The notes beneath the pieces were generated by a model. It did no database searches. It saw only the letters and a program-made list of their open reading frames with translations, and was not told the origin of the DNA. 64,000 bases of DNA, taken from the NCBI GenBank assembly GCA_028285265.1, contig JANQPX010000030.1, positions 434,001-498,000 on the forward strand, in the 5' to 3' direction. The DNA comes from Geminicoccaceae bacterium. Lineage in GTDB: Bacteria > Pseudomonadota > Alphaproteobacteria > Geminicoccales > Geminicoccaceae. This document shows positions 35,675 to 44,274 of the stretch, in pieces. Made by a program: the position numbers and the translations under genes. Position 1 is the first letter of the stretch. Every line of letters starts with the position of its first letter.

Positions 35675-36547
35675 CTAGCCAGTTCGTTCGGCAACGGCTT
35701 GCTGATCAAAGAAGGACGCAGTGCTTGGTTTCTGCGGTAAGTCGATGTCAAAGGCAATCGATCGAACTCGGCCTGTCCGTTCACCTTTGATCATTCGGCC
35801 TTCAAAGCGCGTGGGTACAGGATTGGGCGCTAACGGCACCGCGTCCTCAGCTGAATAGACAGCAATGAAGAGCGTTCGCGGTCGGCTTGAGTGATTGGCC
35901 GTCGAGCCATGGAGCAACCTTGTGTGCATAAGGCACGCTGAACCCGCTTTGCCCTTACAAATCACCGCCTTTTTCTTTGCCGCACTTGCCACGTCATCAG
36001 CCACTGTTCCGGTGAACGAGCTGTCATGCCAGAGACCGTGTACAGGCCCCCGATGTGTTCCCGGTGTGACTTCAAGAGGTCCATTCTCTTCCGTCACCTC
36101 GTCCACCATGAGGAGCGCCGTCACCAGATCGTCATTGCTGTGTGGCGTGAACGGGAAGTCCTGATGCCACTTGACCACGGTGGCGGCGCCCGGAAGTTTC
36201 GAGTTAATCTTGGTGTGGTGGAGCTTAATGTTGGGTCCAATGAGATCGGCAACTCCGTCGGCCATGCGGCTTTCAGCCATCGCCTGATAGTAGGCATCCG
36301 ACACCTCAATTGGTGCATTAACGCGGCGAAGGGCGGGGTTGTCAGCGCTGTGTCCGATTTCCAGATCGAACCGCGCGCGACCATCGATCATTTCACCGTA
36401 GGACGTTTCGTGAGCGCGGCTCTCCTCAATCCAGGCGTTGAAATCAGCCTTTAAACGAGCGAGCGTCGACGGATCGACCGCATCCTCCAGCAGGACGTAG
36501 CCATTCTTCCAGAAGAAGTCTTGCTGGGGTTTACTCAATGCTGGCAT
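35675..36547 (-). CDS. Phytanoyl-CoA dioxygenase (PhyH) family protein
   Basis: Fe(II)/2-oxoglutarate oxygenase. The 290-aa protein has the metal facial triad as HQD in VVKWHQDFPF near residue 127-129 and the distal His in the LLHGSTANHS segment near residue 213, followed by the Arg of SRPRTL that binds 2-oxoglutarate. The N-terminal FFWKNGYVLLEDAVDP is typical. The substrate is unknown; related enzymes hydroxylate diverse small molecules, including ectoine-like or alkyl substrates. Confidence 0.9.
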   Translation of the reverse strand: MPALSKPQQDFFWKNGYVLLEDAVDPSTLARLKADFNAWIEESRAHETSYGEMIDGRARFDLEIGHSADNPALRRVNAPIEVSDAYYQAMAESRMADGVADLIGPNIKLHHTKINSKLPGAATVVKWHQDFPFTPHSNDDLVTALLMVDEVTEENGPLEVTPGTHRGPVHGLWHDSSFTGTVADDVASAAKKKAVICKGKAGSACLMHTRLLHGSTANHSSRPRTLFIAVYSAEDAVPLAPNPVPTRFEGRMIKGERTGRVRSIAFDIDLPQKPSTASFFDQQAVAERTG

Positions 36548-36747
36548 GTGTTTCTCCCGCCTTTGTCTTCATTGTCACTTCCGAGCAAGACATCGTCTTG
36601 CCAGCGGCACCGATTTGCTCGTGACGATCGGTGTTTTTCGTACAAAGCTGATGCTGTGACAGGCGAAAAAATCGCTCCATCTTCCATGAAGGGCACAATA
36701 TCGCTATCTAAGGGGCAAAGATACTCTAGCTTTGTACTGGATCCGCC

Positions 36748-39405
36748 ATGCCCAGCGTCAGCGATATTCGCCAGGCGTTTCTTGATTACTTCAGCAAGCA
36801 CGGCCACGAAGTTGTGTCGTCGAGCCCGCTCGTGCCGCAAAACGATCCGACCCTGCTCTTCACGAATGCAGGCATGGTGCAGTTTAAGAACTTATTCACC
36901 GGGGTCGAAAAGCGCGACTACACCCGCGCTGTTACATCGCAAAAGGTGGTCCGCGCCGGCGGCAAACATAATGATCTCGACAATGTCGGTTATACAGCGC
37001 GTCACCATACGTTTTTTGAGATGCTGGGTAATTTTTCGTTCGGCGACTACTTCAAGGAACGAGCGATCGAGCTGGCTTGGACCTTTGTTACCAAGGATTT
37101 TGGCCTCGATGTCGACCGCCTTCTAGTGACGGTACATGCCAGTGACGAGGAGGCGGCTGAGCTCTGGAGGAAAATCGCCGGCCTTTCGGATGAAAAAATC
37201 ATCCGTATTCCGACGTCAGACAATTTTTGGTCCATGGGCGATACGGGGCCGTGCGGTCCCTGCTCCGAGATCTTCTATGATCAGGGACCTGAAGTCGAAG
37301 GCGGACCCCCGGGTTCGGCTGAGGAGGACGGCGACAGGTTTCTCGAGTTTTGGAACCTGGTGTTTATGCAGTTTGAGCAGCATGCCTCAGGTGAGCGCGA
37401 AGATTTGCCCAAGCCGTCGATCGACACGGGCATGGGCCTGGAACGGATCGCCGCGATCCTACAGGGGGTCAAAAGCAACTACGACACGGATTTGTTCAAG
37501 CGTTTGATCGGGGCGAGCGAAGAATTGACCGGTATGGCGGCTGTTGGTGACCGGGCGCCGTCTCATAAAGTGATCGCTGACCATCTCCGTGCCTGCTCTT
37601 TTCTCCTCGCTGACGGCGTTATGCCGTCTAATGAAGGCCGGGGTTACGTGCTCCGACGCATCATGCGGCGGGGCATGCGCCATGCCCACTTGTTGGGTGC
37701 CAAGGAGCCGCTGATGTGGCGATTGGTTCCAGTTCTTGTCTCGGAAATGGGCCAAGCGTTCCAGGAGCTTGGGCGGGCCGAAGCGTTGATTACCGAGATT
37801 CTCAAGCTTGAAGAAACTCGTTTTCGCGAGACCCTTGAGCGAGGCCTCAAGCTCTTGGACGATGCGACGGCCAACCTGGCTGAGGGGGAGCAGCTCGAGG
37901 GAGAGACGGCATTCAAGCTTTACGATACCTACGGCTTTCCATTGGATCTCACCCAAGACGCCCTTCGCGAACGCGGCATGACCGTCGATACTGCTGGCTT
38001 CGATGCGGCGATGGAGCGACAAAAGGCCGAAGCCCGCGCGAGTTGGAAGGGGTCCGGTCAGCAGGCGGAAGAGCGGGTTTGGTTCGAGCTTAGGGAAACC
38101 CTCGGCGCAACGGAATTCCTTGGCTATGAGGTCGAAGAGGCCGATGGCCAAATCAAGGCTATCGTGGTCGACGGCGAGCCCGTCCAGCGTGCCGAGGCCG
38201 GTTCGGAGGTGATGGTTATTGTCAACCAGACGCCTTTTTATGGTGAAAGTGGTGGCCAGATTGGCGATCTCGGCACCATTACGGCGGGGAATGCCGTGAT
38301 CACCATCGCCGACACCCAGAAAAAGGCCGGCGATCTTTGGGTGCATATTGGCAAACTGGATGGCGGTTCGGTTGCCACGGGTGACACGGTGCACCTAAAA
38401 GTCGATTCGCAGCGTCGTGGCCAGATCCGAAGGGCGCACTCGGCAACGCATCTCTTGCACGCAGCGCTCCGTCGTCACCTCGGCAGCCACGTTACGCAGA
38501 AGGGCTCGCTGGTAGCACCCGATCGCCTCCGCTTTGACATCAGCCATCCCAAGGCGTTGGACCCGAAGGAGCTGGCGGCGGTTGAGAATGAGGTCAATCA
38601 TTTTCTGCGGCAGAACAGCGAGACGTCAATTCGGGTCATGGCCCAAGATGACGCGATTGCATCTGGTGCTATGGCACTCTTCGGCGAAAAGTATGGTGAT
38701 GAGGTGCGGGTCGTTAGTATGGGCAGCGAGCCCGATGGCAGGACGACGTCCGTCGAGCTCTGCGGTGGCACGCATGTTCGGCGAACCGGTGACATCGCGG
38801 TTTTTAAGATCGTCAATGAAGCGGCGGTTGCGGCAGGTGTTCGTCGGATTGAGGCGTTGACGGGCGAGGCTGCGCTCAACCACATGAATGATGAGGAAAA
38901 GCTTCTCCTCAGTGTCGCCGATGTCATGAAGGTGAAGCCCAAAGACCTGCCTAGCCGTCTTCTCACCTTGGTCGAAGAGCGCCGGGAGCTGGAACGCGAA
39001 GTGCAAAAACTCCGCCAGCAGCTTGCAACTGGTGGTGGGGGGCAGGAGCAAGAGATCAAGACCTTCGGCGATATTCGCTTTGCTGCAAAATCGCTTCAGG
39101 ACATTCCGGCCAAGGAACTCAGAGGTGTGGCCGATGCTGTTTTAAAACAGCTTGGCTCTGGCGTCGCTGCAGTCATTAGCGCCACCGGCGGTAAAGCCGC
39201 AATTGTCGTGTCCGTTTCCGACGACTTAAAGGGGCGCGTGAATGCTGTCGATCTCGTGAGAAAGGGGGTCGCCGAACTGGGAGGCAAAGGGGGCGGCGGG
39301 CGTCCGGACTTTGCCCAAGGTGGTGGACCCAATGGTGCAGCCGCGTCGGTTGCGATTGGCGCGATTGAGCGTGATCTCGCCGGCGTGATGGACGCTGCCG
39401 AGTGA
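36748..39405 (+). CDS. alaS: Alanine-tRNA ligase
   Basis: Charges tRNA-Ala. The 885-aa protein has the class II catalytic core ([15 protein letters not shown] near residue 33; [21 protein letters not shown] near residue 78), the Asp in [10 protein letters not shown] near residue 226, the editing domain with [16 protein letters not shown] near residue 564 and [12 protein letters not shown] near residue 672, and the C-Ala region with a coiled coil ([16 protein letters not shown]) and a Gly-rich segment ([15 protein letters not shown]). The length fits the family. In many alphaproteobacteria recA precedes alaS; here it is a PhyH gene on the other strand. Confidence 0.98.
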   Translation: MPSVSDIRQAFLDYFSKHGHEVVSSSPLVPQNDPTLLFTNAGMVQFKNLFTGVEKRDYTRAVTSQKVVRAGGKHNDLDNVGYTARHHTFFEMLGNFSFGDYFKERAIELAWTFVTKDFGLDVDRLLVTVHASDEEAAELWRKIAGLSDEKIIRIPTSDNFWSMGDTGPCGPCSEIFYDQGPEVEGGPPGSAEEDGDRFLEFWNLVFMQFEQHASGEREDLPKPSIDTGMGLERIAAILQGVKSNYDTDLFKRLIGASEELTGMAAVGDRAPSHKVIADHLRACSFLLADGVMPSNEGRGYVLRRIMRRGMRHAHLLGAKEPLMWRLVPVLVSEMGQAFQELGRAEALITEILKLEETRFRETLERGLKLLDDATANLAEGEQLEGETAFKLYDTYGFPLDLTQDALRERGMTVDTAGFDAAMERQKAEARASWKGSGQQAEERVWFELRETLGATEFLGYEVEEADGQIKAIVVDGEPVQRAEAGSEVMVIVNQTPFYGESGGQIGDLGTITAGNAVITIADTQKKAGDLWVHIGKLDGGSVATGDTVHLKVDSQRRGQIRRAHSATHLLHAALRRHLGSHVTQKGSLVAPDRLRFDISHPKALDPKELAAVENEVNHFLRQNSETSIRVMAQDDAIASGAMALFGEKYGDEVRVVSMGSEPDGRTTSVELCGGTHVRRTGDIAVFKIVNEAAVAAGVRRIEALTGEAALNHMNDEEKLLLSVADVMKVKPKDLPSRLLTLVEERRELEREVQKLRQQLATGGGGQEQEIKTFGDIRFAAKSLQDIPAKELRGVADAVLKQLGSGVAAVISATGGKAAIVVSVSDDLKGRVNAVDLVRKGVAELGGKGGGGRPDFAQGGGPNGAAASVAIGAIERDLAGVMDAAE

Positions 39406-39592
39406 TTCAATTCAGGCAATAAATCACATCTAGACATTCCATTTATGAATGAGCGCGATCGGTGTTTTCATCGTGACGGCCAGGATTTTTGCCAGGTTGG
39501 TGGCCGTCGCCTCTTAACTAAAAGAATTTCAGCCTCCACCTCACTCCGGATGTCGTTAGTGAGAAGCGACAAATGAAGCTGGGAGAGAACGA

Positions 39593-39652
39593 ATGAATTT
39601 GGGGGCAAGTCAACGTTGGGTGCTCTTTGCTGCCGTCGCGACACTGGAATGA
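39593..39652 (+). other. Detached signal-peptide frame of the carbonic anhydrase gene
   Basis: An ATG at 39593 follows the best local ribosome site (GGGAGAG, seven bases upstream) and encodes MNLGASQRWVLFAAVATLE, then stops at 39650-39652. It has the positive-free but hydrophobic look of a signal peptide. The mature part continues in the frame one base back, starting with MTSPLMAQE, where MA/QE would be a good cleavage site. One extra G in the run at 39645-39646 would join the two. Confidence 0.6.
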
Positions 39653-40395
39653 CTTCACCGTTGATGGCGCAGGAACTTTGCCAGGGCTTTGGGCCGCAAA
39701 CACCGCGGGATATCGCAGAGGCTGCAGGTCAAAATGCACGTGTCTTTACGCTGGCTCCGTCGTCGACTGAGATGAATCTCTGCAACATCCACACGCACAC
39801 CAATGCTGAGCATAAGGGGCCCGGCTTCTCCGTGTTCGTGAACGACTCGGATTATGGGGGGTATGCTTGCAACGATACCGGCAGCCTCACCGAGGCGGAG
39901 CTCAAAGATCCCACAGATGGCAAAGGCGCGTTCGGTAAAGTCAAACCGGGTGATACCATCGAGGTACACTGGGTTCACACCTCTTGCGATGTTCAACCTG
40001 GCGAGGGGCTCGGTTCGTGCCTAAGTGATGCTTGTGCTAATCCACAACTTCGTGTCGAAGCACAGACGTTTTTGGTGGTTAATGACGCGGATGCTCTCGA
40101 CTTCAACGACTTCGGGTATGAGGGCAATGTTGTCGATGGCCTCCATCAGCCCAAAGCGCTTCCGACCGGCACTGGTGACCCTGTTGTTTTCGCCGGATCG
40201 ACAACGGGGCCGAGCTACACCCAGGCTAAATGTTCGCCACTGCAGGTAACCTGGAGTGTGCGACCGCAGTGCGCCAAGGTCGACATCAGCTCGCTTCATG
40301 CCTGGGCCGAGAACGGCAACGTCTTTAACGAGACTTGGTCCCACGGCGTTCGTCAGCTGGTGACGGCACCGGAGTTACTCGCCCCGATCAACTAA
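39649..40395 (+). CDS. Delta-class carbonic anhydrase (mature part; 5' frameshift suspected)
   Basis: Interconverts CO2 and bicarbonate. The 248-aa frame contains the delta-class zinc motif NLCNIHTHTNAEH, with histidines at 48, 50 and 55 and a nearby Cys45, and later VHWVHTSC. These match delta-CAs known from diatoms, dinoflagellates and some marine bacteria. The intact frame begins with ATG at 39649 (or a TTG at 39616). A strong ribosome site and a hydrophobic leader lie in the neighbouring frame, suggesting a one-base deletion or sequencing error that separates the export signal. If real, the enzyme would stay in the cytoplasm or not be made. Confidence in the family is good, in the exact start moderate. 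Confidence 0.8.
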   Translation: MTSPLMAQELCQGFGPQTPRDIAEAAGQNARVFTLAPSSTEMNLCNIHTHTNAEHKGPGFSVFVNDSDYGGYACNDTGSLTEAELKDPTDGKGAFGKVKPGDTIEVHWVHTSCDVQPGEGLGSCLSDACANPQLRVEAQTFLVVNDADALDFNDFGYEGNVVDGLHQPKALPTGTGDPVVFAGSTTGPSYTQAKCSPLQVTWSVRPQCAKVDISSLHAWAENGNVFNETWSHGVRQLVTAPELLAPIN

Positions 40396-40473
40396 TCCGG
40401 GCGATCAACGATACGCGCGGCCCTCGGCCCCCTAACATGTACCGAGGGTCGATTATTCTCACTGCACCGTTTG

Positions 40474-41550
40474 CTAAGGTTGTTGCGCCATCGTGGCATG
40501 TGCTGGGCGAAGTCGCTGCAATGTCTTGGGCACATGGGTCGTCAGTGCCTTTTCGATCGCATCCTGTTTGCGGTGATAGAGGAGACCGGCGCCTAGGATA
40601 ACAAGGCCGACGAAGGAAAGCGCGAACGGATAGAGCAGCGAATTCTCGAATACATGGTTTGCTAGATGCCCGAGATAACCAGCGATGCCGATTGCGCCAA
40701 AGACAGCATAGGCTCGTCGCTGTAAGAAGACAGCTATGCCGAGCAAACCAAGATTGATCAGGCAGTATGCCGCCTTGGCTAGCTCGCTGTCGCTGTACGT
40801 CCAAGACAGTCCCCCCCAAAAGGCCATCAAGCCAAAAAGATGGATCCAAAAAGCGAAGCTATCGCGCGCTTTGACATCGACCCACCAGGCGAGAGCGATC
40901 ATGCCCAACCCAAACCAAAGCGAGATTGTCCGTCGCTCATCCCAAGACCGCCAGTCGTCGCCAAAAATCCACGGAACCAAATCCATCGACATGAACCAAA
41001 GTGCCACGGCAACAGGCATCGTAATGAAGGGAAAGCGGAAGACGGCGAGGGCTAACAGTCCTGCGGCAATGGTCGCGATCTCCATTAGGAGCCAGCTTCC
41101 TTTGATCCAATGGTAGAAGTCGCGATAGTCGCCGGGGTCGCCATGTGTCCACCAGCCTAAGGCGTCTTGAAGCCCGAAAACAAAGAGTGGTGCCATGGTG
41201 ACTGCGATGGTGATGCAGAGGCCACCTGGTGTTCGGAGTTGGCGCCGCCAAAGCGTGTGACCGAGGCTTGTGAAGACGACTGCATAGACGAGCGCTGTGA
41301 CCATCAGCGCTGGGCCGCCCCATTGTGCAAAGGCAAGAGTTGAGAATAGACCCATCGCGCCAATGACAATGAGCGCGCCAAAATACCAAAGAAGGTGGGC
41401 CATATCGAAACGTGGCTTCGGGCTTGCTTCGCTGCGGTTTGTCAGAAACTGCCAGAGTGCATCGCCTTGTTGAGTGCTGATCACACCCTGCTCAGCGGCC
41501 AGGTCGAGATCGGCGGGACGGAGGGTCAACTGCTGTTGGTCCGGCGTCAT
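40474..41550 (-). CDS. DUF2157-like polytopic membrane protein
   Basis: The 358-aa protein has a short soluble N-terminus (AEQGVISTQQGDALWQFL, typical of DUF2157) and about ten membrane helices from residue ~53 on. Function unknown. It follows the DUF2145 gene by 75 bp on the same strand and may be the third gene of that set. Confidence 0.7.
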   Translation of the reverse strand: MTPDQQQLTLRPADLDLAAEQGVISTQQGDALWQFLTNRSEASPKPRFDMAHLLWYFGALIVIGAMGLFSTLAFAQWGGPALMVTALVYAVVFTSLGHTLWRRQLRTPGGLCITIAVTMAPLFVFGLQDALGWWTHGDPGDYRDFYHWIKGSWLLMEIATIAAGLLALAVFRFPFITMPVAVALWFMSMDLVPWIFGDDWRSWDERRTISLWFGLGMIALAWWVDVKARDSFAFWIHLFGLMAFWGGLSWTYSDSELAKAAYCLINLGLLGIAVFLQRRAYAVFGAIGIAGYLGHLANHVFENSLLYPFALSFVGLVILGAGLLYHRKQDAIEKALTTHVPKTLQRLRPAHATMAQQP

Positions 41551-41625
41551 GGGTCACCTCGTCATTACCCTTGCAAAGGAAAAGGGCGCTGACCCTTGGT
41601 CAGCACCCCCAAATCGAACTCTTGC

Positions 41626-42432
41626 TTAGAGTGGCGTAATTCTTACCGGCGTCATCCGGAAAGGGTCGTCGCTGAGTTGATGCGTTACCATAAACCTTGC
41701 TATCGATGTAAATGTTGATGTCCGAATCGTCCCGATCTGATCGTCCATGGCAACGCCGTCCATGACCAGGGGGCCGACCAGGCGCTTGATCGGATTCACC
41801 TCGATCGCTTGTGGTTCAAAATGCGCACGGATATTGGCTTTGATCCGATCGACATCGTCGGTATCGTAAAGCGCGGCCATCAGCACGTTCAGCGTATGCT
41901 CCGTGCAATTCTGATAGACATTGTTGTCCGGATTCGCGACGACGGAATAGCGTGGATTGTGCACTTTCCCGTAGGTTGGACTGTTCAGGACGGCGAGTAG
42001 CTTTTCTTGGAGGCGCGGGTCGGGAATGATGACGCCTGCGTCGAGCGAATAGGCCCCGGCGAAGAAATCGGCGGGATAGTCTTGGATGAGGTCGCTGACA
42101 TCGAGGTCATTGGCTCGCTGGTAGAGATTGTGAACGGCATAACCTCGCACCGTTCGTCCATCGTCCATGGTGATGTCGGAGTAGACCCAAATGCCGACAT
42201 GGGTATAGCTGATGCCGCGGGGGAGCTGGGCAGGGTCGCGGCCAACCCGTGAGACGATGGCGACATGGGCCCCCCGTTTTGCGAGTTCTGCCTGGACTTG
42301 ATCGGCGAACTCGGAAACCTCCTCGATTGGCAGTACTGGTGCATCACTTTGCCAGCTGCCAGCCTCAGCATCGGCCATGAGGCTCGTAGCCAAGAACGTT
42401 GCAGCGGCAAGGGACTTCAGAGTCGTTGACAT
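41626..42432 (-). CDS. DUF2145-family exported protein
   Basis: The 268-aa protein has a signal peptide (SLAAATFLATSLMADAEA) and the DUF2145 core VSRVGRDPAQLPRGISYTHVGIWVYSDI near residue 60-87, with a later YQNCTEHTLNVLM segment holding a Cys-His pair that could be catalytic, although the family's function is unknown. It is 39 bp downstream of the small exported protein and shares its promoter. Confidence 0.85.
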   Translation of the reverse strand: MSTTLKSLAAATFLATSLMADAEAGSWQSDAPVLPIEEVSEFADQVQAELAKRGAHVAIVSRVGRDPAQLPRGISYTHVGIWVYSDITMDDGRTVRGYAVHNLYQRANDLDVSDLIQDYPADFFAGAYSLDAGVIIPDPRLQEKLLAVLNSPTYGKVHNPRYSVVANPDNNVYQNCTEHTLNVLMAALYDTDDVDRIKANIRAHFEPQAIEVNPIKRLVGPLVMDGVAMDDQIGTIRTSTFTSIARFMVTHQLSDDPFRMTPVRITPL

Positions 42433-42471
42433 AGCCTTCTTTCCTTGAAGCGTTTCCCAACCGGTTTTTTG

Positions 42472-42831
42472 TTAGTCGAGGCTCGGCGCAGGGTCAGCAT
42501 TTCGATCGATTTGGAAGTCGCCGGCGTCGAATGGAAGGGGGCGGTTAGCGCGTTCGACCAGCGCGCCTCCCGCTTGGACCGCGGCAGAACCCGCCGCTTG
42601 GACGGCGGCACCTGAGCCAATGGCTGCAGAACCAACGCTCATAACGGGGACGGCGACCGCAGTCGCAGCGCCCGACGCGACAGCAGCGGCGCCGTGGCTG
42701 GCAGCCGCAGCCGAGTGATCAATCGAGCGTGCGCTGTGATCGACACTCCCTGCTGCGTAGGCTGGTGCCACGCCGAGAAGGGCAATCTTCACGAAACCAG
42801 CAAGTACGACGTTCTTGAGGTTGAAGGGCAT
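42472..42831 (-). CDS. Small exported Ala/Ser-rich protein
   Basis: The 119-aa protein has a signal peptide (VVLAGFVKIALLGVAPAYA) and a mature part built of Ala/Gly/Ser/Val runs with repeated AAxA and SAA segments (AAVQAAGSAAVQAGGAL), then a short acidic C-terminus. A GGAGA ribosome site precedes the ATG. I do not recognise the family. It is the first gene behind the doubly operated promoter and precedes the DUF2145 gene. Confidence 0.7.
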   Translation of the reverse strand: MPFNLKNVVLAGFVKIALLGVAPAYAAGSVDHSARSIDHSAAAASHGAAAVASGAATAVAVPVMSVGSAAIGSGAAVQAAGSAAVQAGGALVERANRPLPFDAGDFQIDRNADPAPSLD

Positions 42832-42850
42832 TGGTCATCTCCATCTATTT

Positions 42851-42865
42851 ATGAACATTGTTCAT
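42851..42865. promoter_or_regulatory. Operator 1 (dyad ATGAACA-T-TGTTCAT)
   Basis: A perfect 7-1-7 palindrome just downstream of the -10 element, overlapping the transcription start and ending 20 bases before the gene start. Its core TGAAC-N3-GTTCA recurs at 42903-42915. Confidence 0.7.
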
Positions 42866-42894
42866 TTATAGGGCTAAGCGTTTTTGTGTGTCAA
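42865..42894 (-). promoter_or_regulatory. Sigma-70 promoter of the small exported protein gene
   Basis: On the minus strand TTGACA (42894-42889) is followed after 18 bases by TATAAA (42870-42865), close to consensus; a 17-base spacing gives CTATAA. It points at the gene starting at 42831 and sits between the two matching operators. Confidence 0.7.
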
Positions 42895-42901
42895 CAAAAA
42901 A

Positions 42902-43084
42902 ATGAACAACGTTCAAAATTACCATTTGAGGACACCTCTCGGGCTGCATTGTTCGACGGACGTCAACTCAGCGTCGGGTCGAGGGAGATGCAAAAGCAGG
43001 GTTCGCGCGCGCCTGGAAACGGCGCTCTGGATTGCCGAGCACGAAGGAGAGGCAACTCGTCTCGCTGAACAATTGGGTTTCTAG
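42902..43084 (+). pseudogene. Possible TetR-type regulator remnant
   Basis: The frame ending at 43084 contains ARLETALWIAEHEGEATRLA, which resembles the first helices of TetR regulators, while an RRTSTQRR-like stretch, often found just before it, lies in another frame. A stop soon follows and no ligand domain is present. Its position opposite an operator-bearing promoter fits a decayed local repressor. This is weak evidence. Confidence 0.2.
42903..42915. promoter_or_regulatory. Operator 2 (TGAAC-AAC-GTTCA)
   Basis: Perfect dyad with the same TGAAC-N3-GTTCA core as operator 1, lying upstream of the -35. Centre-to-centre distance is 51 bp, close to five DNA turns, so two dimers could lie on one DNA face. 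Confidence 0.7.
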
Positions 43085-43324
43085 GGGACGAGACGATGTC
43101 GAGACCATAGGCTTAGGCGGTAAGACGACGTCACACTATTTGTCTTGATCGGGATGAGCGCAGCGGTGCTTGCCTCGATGAATTTGGCAGCTCACGAGCA
43201 ATCCTATATCTTTCAGCGCGTTCTGCTTGGTCCCGAACGGGGACGGATAGTGCCGAGCTATCGCTGCGACTTGGTTACCAACACGCGGTCCTGGCAGTGC
43301 CTTTGGTTCAGGCCAACAATACCT

Positions 43325-44227
43325 CTAAAACTTTATGTGCTTTGGAAAGGTGAACTCGCGGTCAAAGGGAGGGAGTACTGTCGGCGGCGTGTCGAGATTT
43401 GAGGCAAGCGCATAGGTGCGTCGACGAAGCTCACGCATCATACCGATTCGCTCCTTGAAACTTTCGAGCTCGGCAAAAGGGATCGGATCACCGATAGCGA
43501 CATCGACATCGGTGCCGATCCGTCTCGATGTTTCCCAGAAAAAGAGTGAAAGACGGAGGGTAGAGCTCAGGTGGCTCGCGAGCTGAAAAAGGCGTGAATT
43601 TTGGCCTGCGAAATAGATCGGCACTACTGTTGCGCGGGACATCGTGATGAATTTGGCGGTGATGGGATGCCAGATGCTATCGATTGCAGGGCCGCGAAGC
43701 GGCTTTTCACTTACGGCGACGCCTCCGGCTGGAAAAATCCCGACAGCGCCGCCAACTTTCAGATGTCGCTGGGCCTCAGACCGAGAATGTGCGCTGATCC
43801 GGTTGGCCTCGCGCGTTCCCGAAAAGTCAATGGGTAAGAGATGTTTCAGGGCGTCTGGAGCTTGGCAGAGGACGTGGTTTGCAAGCACTTTGACGTCTGG
43901 CCGAGCCTGGCGTGCCAGCCAGGTAAGAACGATGCCATCGAGCACACCATAGGGATGGTTGGCGATAAAGAGGATGGGCTCGTTCGCGGGCACGCTAACC
44001 AGCTTCTTGGTGTCGTGGCGGATGTTCAGCTTCAAAAGATCGACTGCTGCCTGAAAAAACTCTTTCTCACTACTGACGTCGTCGAGATAGCGGTAGTAGA
44101 GTCGTTTGAGTTGTGCCTGTCCACCAAGGCGCTCGACGGCGCGTATGAAGGAGCGCTGCGCAACCGAGTGCTCTGGCGTCGAATAGGTGAAGTCGATGTC
44201 GGAGTAGGCGATAGCGCGCTGTTGCAT
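43325..44227 (-). CDS. Lysophospholipid acyltransferase family protein
   Basis: The 300-aa protein has the acyltransferase motif ANHPYGVLDG near residue 90-99, of the NHP-x-G-x-L-D-G type seen in the OlsA/putative hemolysin group, plus GIFPAGGVA near residue 163 (the second acyltransferase motif) and a PIYFAGQNSRLFQ block. It probably acylates a lyso-lipid, perhaps an ornithine lipid precursor, at the membrane; the acceptor is unproven. The upstream gene diverges. Confidence 0.85.
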   Translation of the reverse strand: MQQRAIAYSDIDFTYSTPEHSVAQRSFIRAVERLGGQAQLKRLYYRYLDDVSSEKEFFQAAVDLLKLNIRHDTKKLVSVPANEPILFIANHPYGVLDGIVLTWLARQARPDVKVLANHVLCQAPDALKHLLPIDFSGTREANRISAHSRSEAQRHLKVGGAVGIFPAGGVAVSEKPLRGPAIDSIWHPITAKFITMSRATVVPIYFAGQNSRLFQLASHLSSTLRLSLFFWETSRRIGTDVDVAIGDPIPFAELESFKERIGMMRELRRRTYALASNLDTPPTVLPPFDREFTFPKHIKF

Positions 44228-44274
44228 TCGAAGCCTTTCACTGCCAACAGATGTGACAAACTAGCTTATGTTTT

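Larger units (their letters stand above)
42832..43324. other. 493-bp regulatory region with possible regulator remnant
   Basis: No convincing intact gene lies here. The left 90 bases hold the promoter and two operators of the small exported protein gene. Overlapping plus-strand frames between 42902 and 43084 carry fragments that look like the start of a TetR-type regulator, broken across frames. The right half (43085-43324) shows nothing I can support. Confidence 0.5.

Noticed and set aside
37459..38394. 311-codon frame antisense to alaS
   Set aside because: It lies fully inside alaS, whose protein has all expected motifs; the antisense frame shows no domain and arises from GC-biased codon positions.
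43145..43402. 85-codon frame near the acyltransferase gene end
   Set aside because: Overlaps the 3' end of the acyltransferase in antisense and has no ribosome site or domain.
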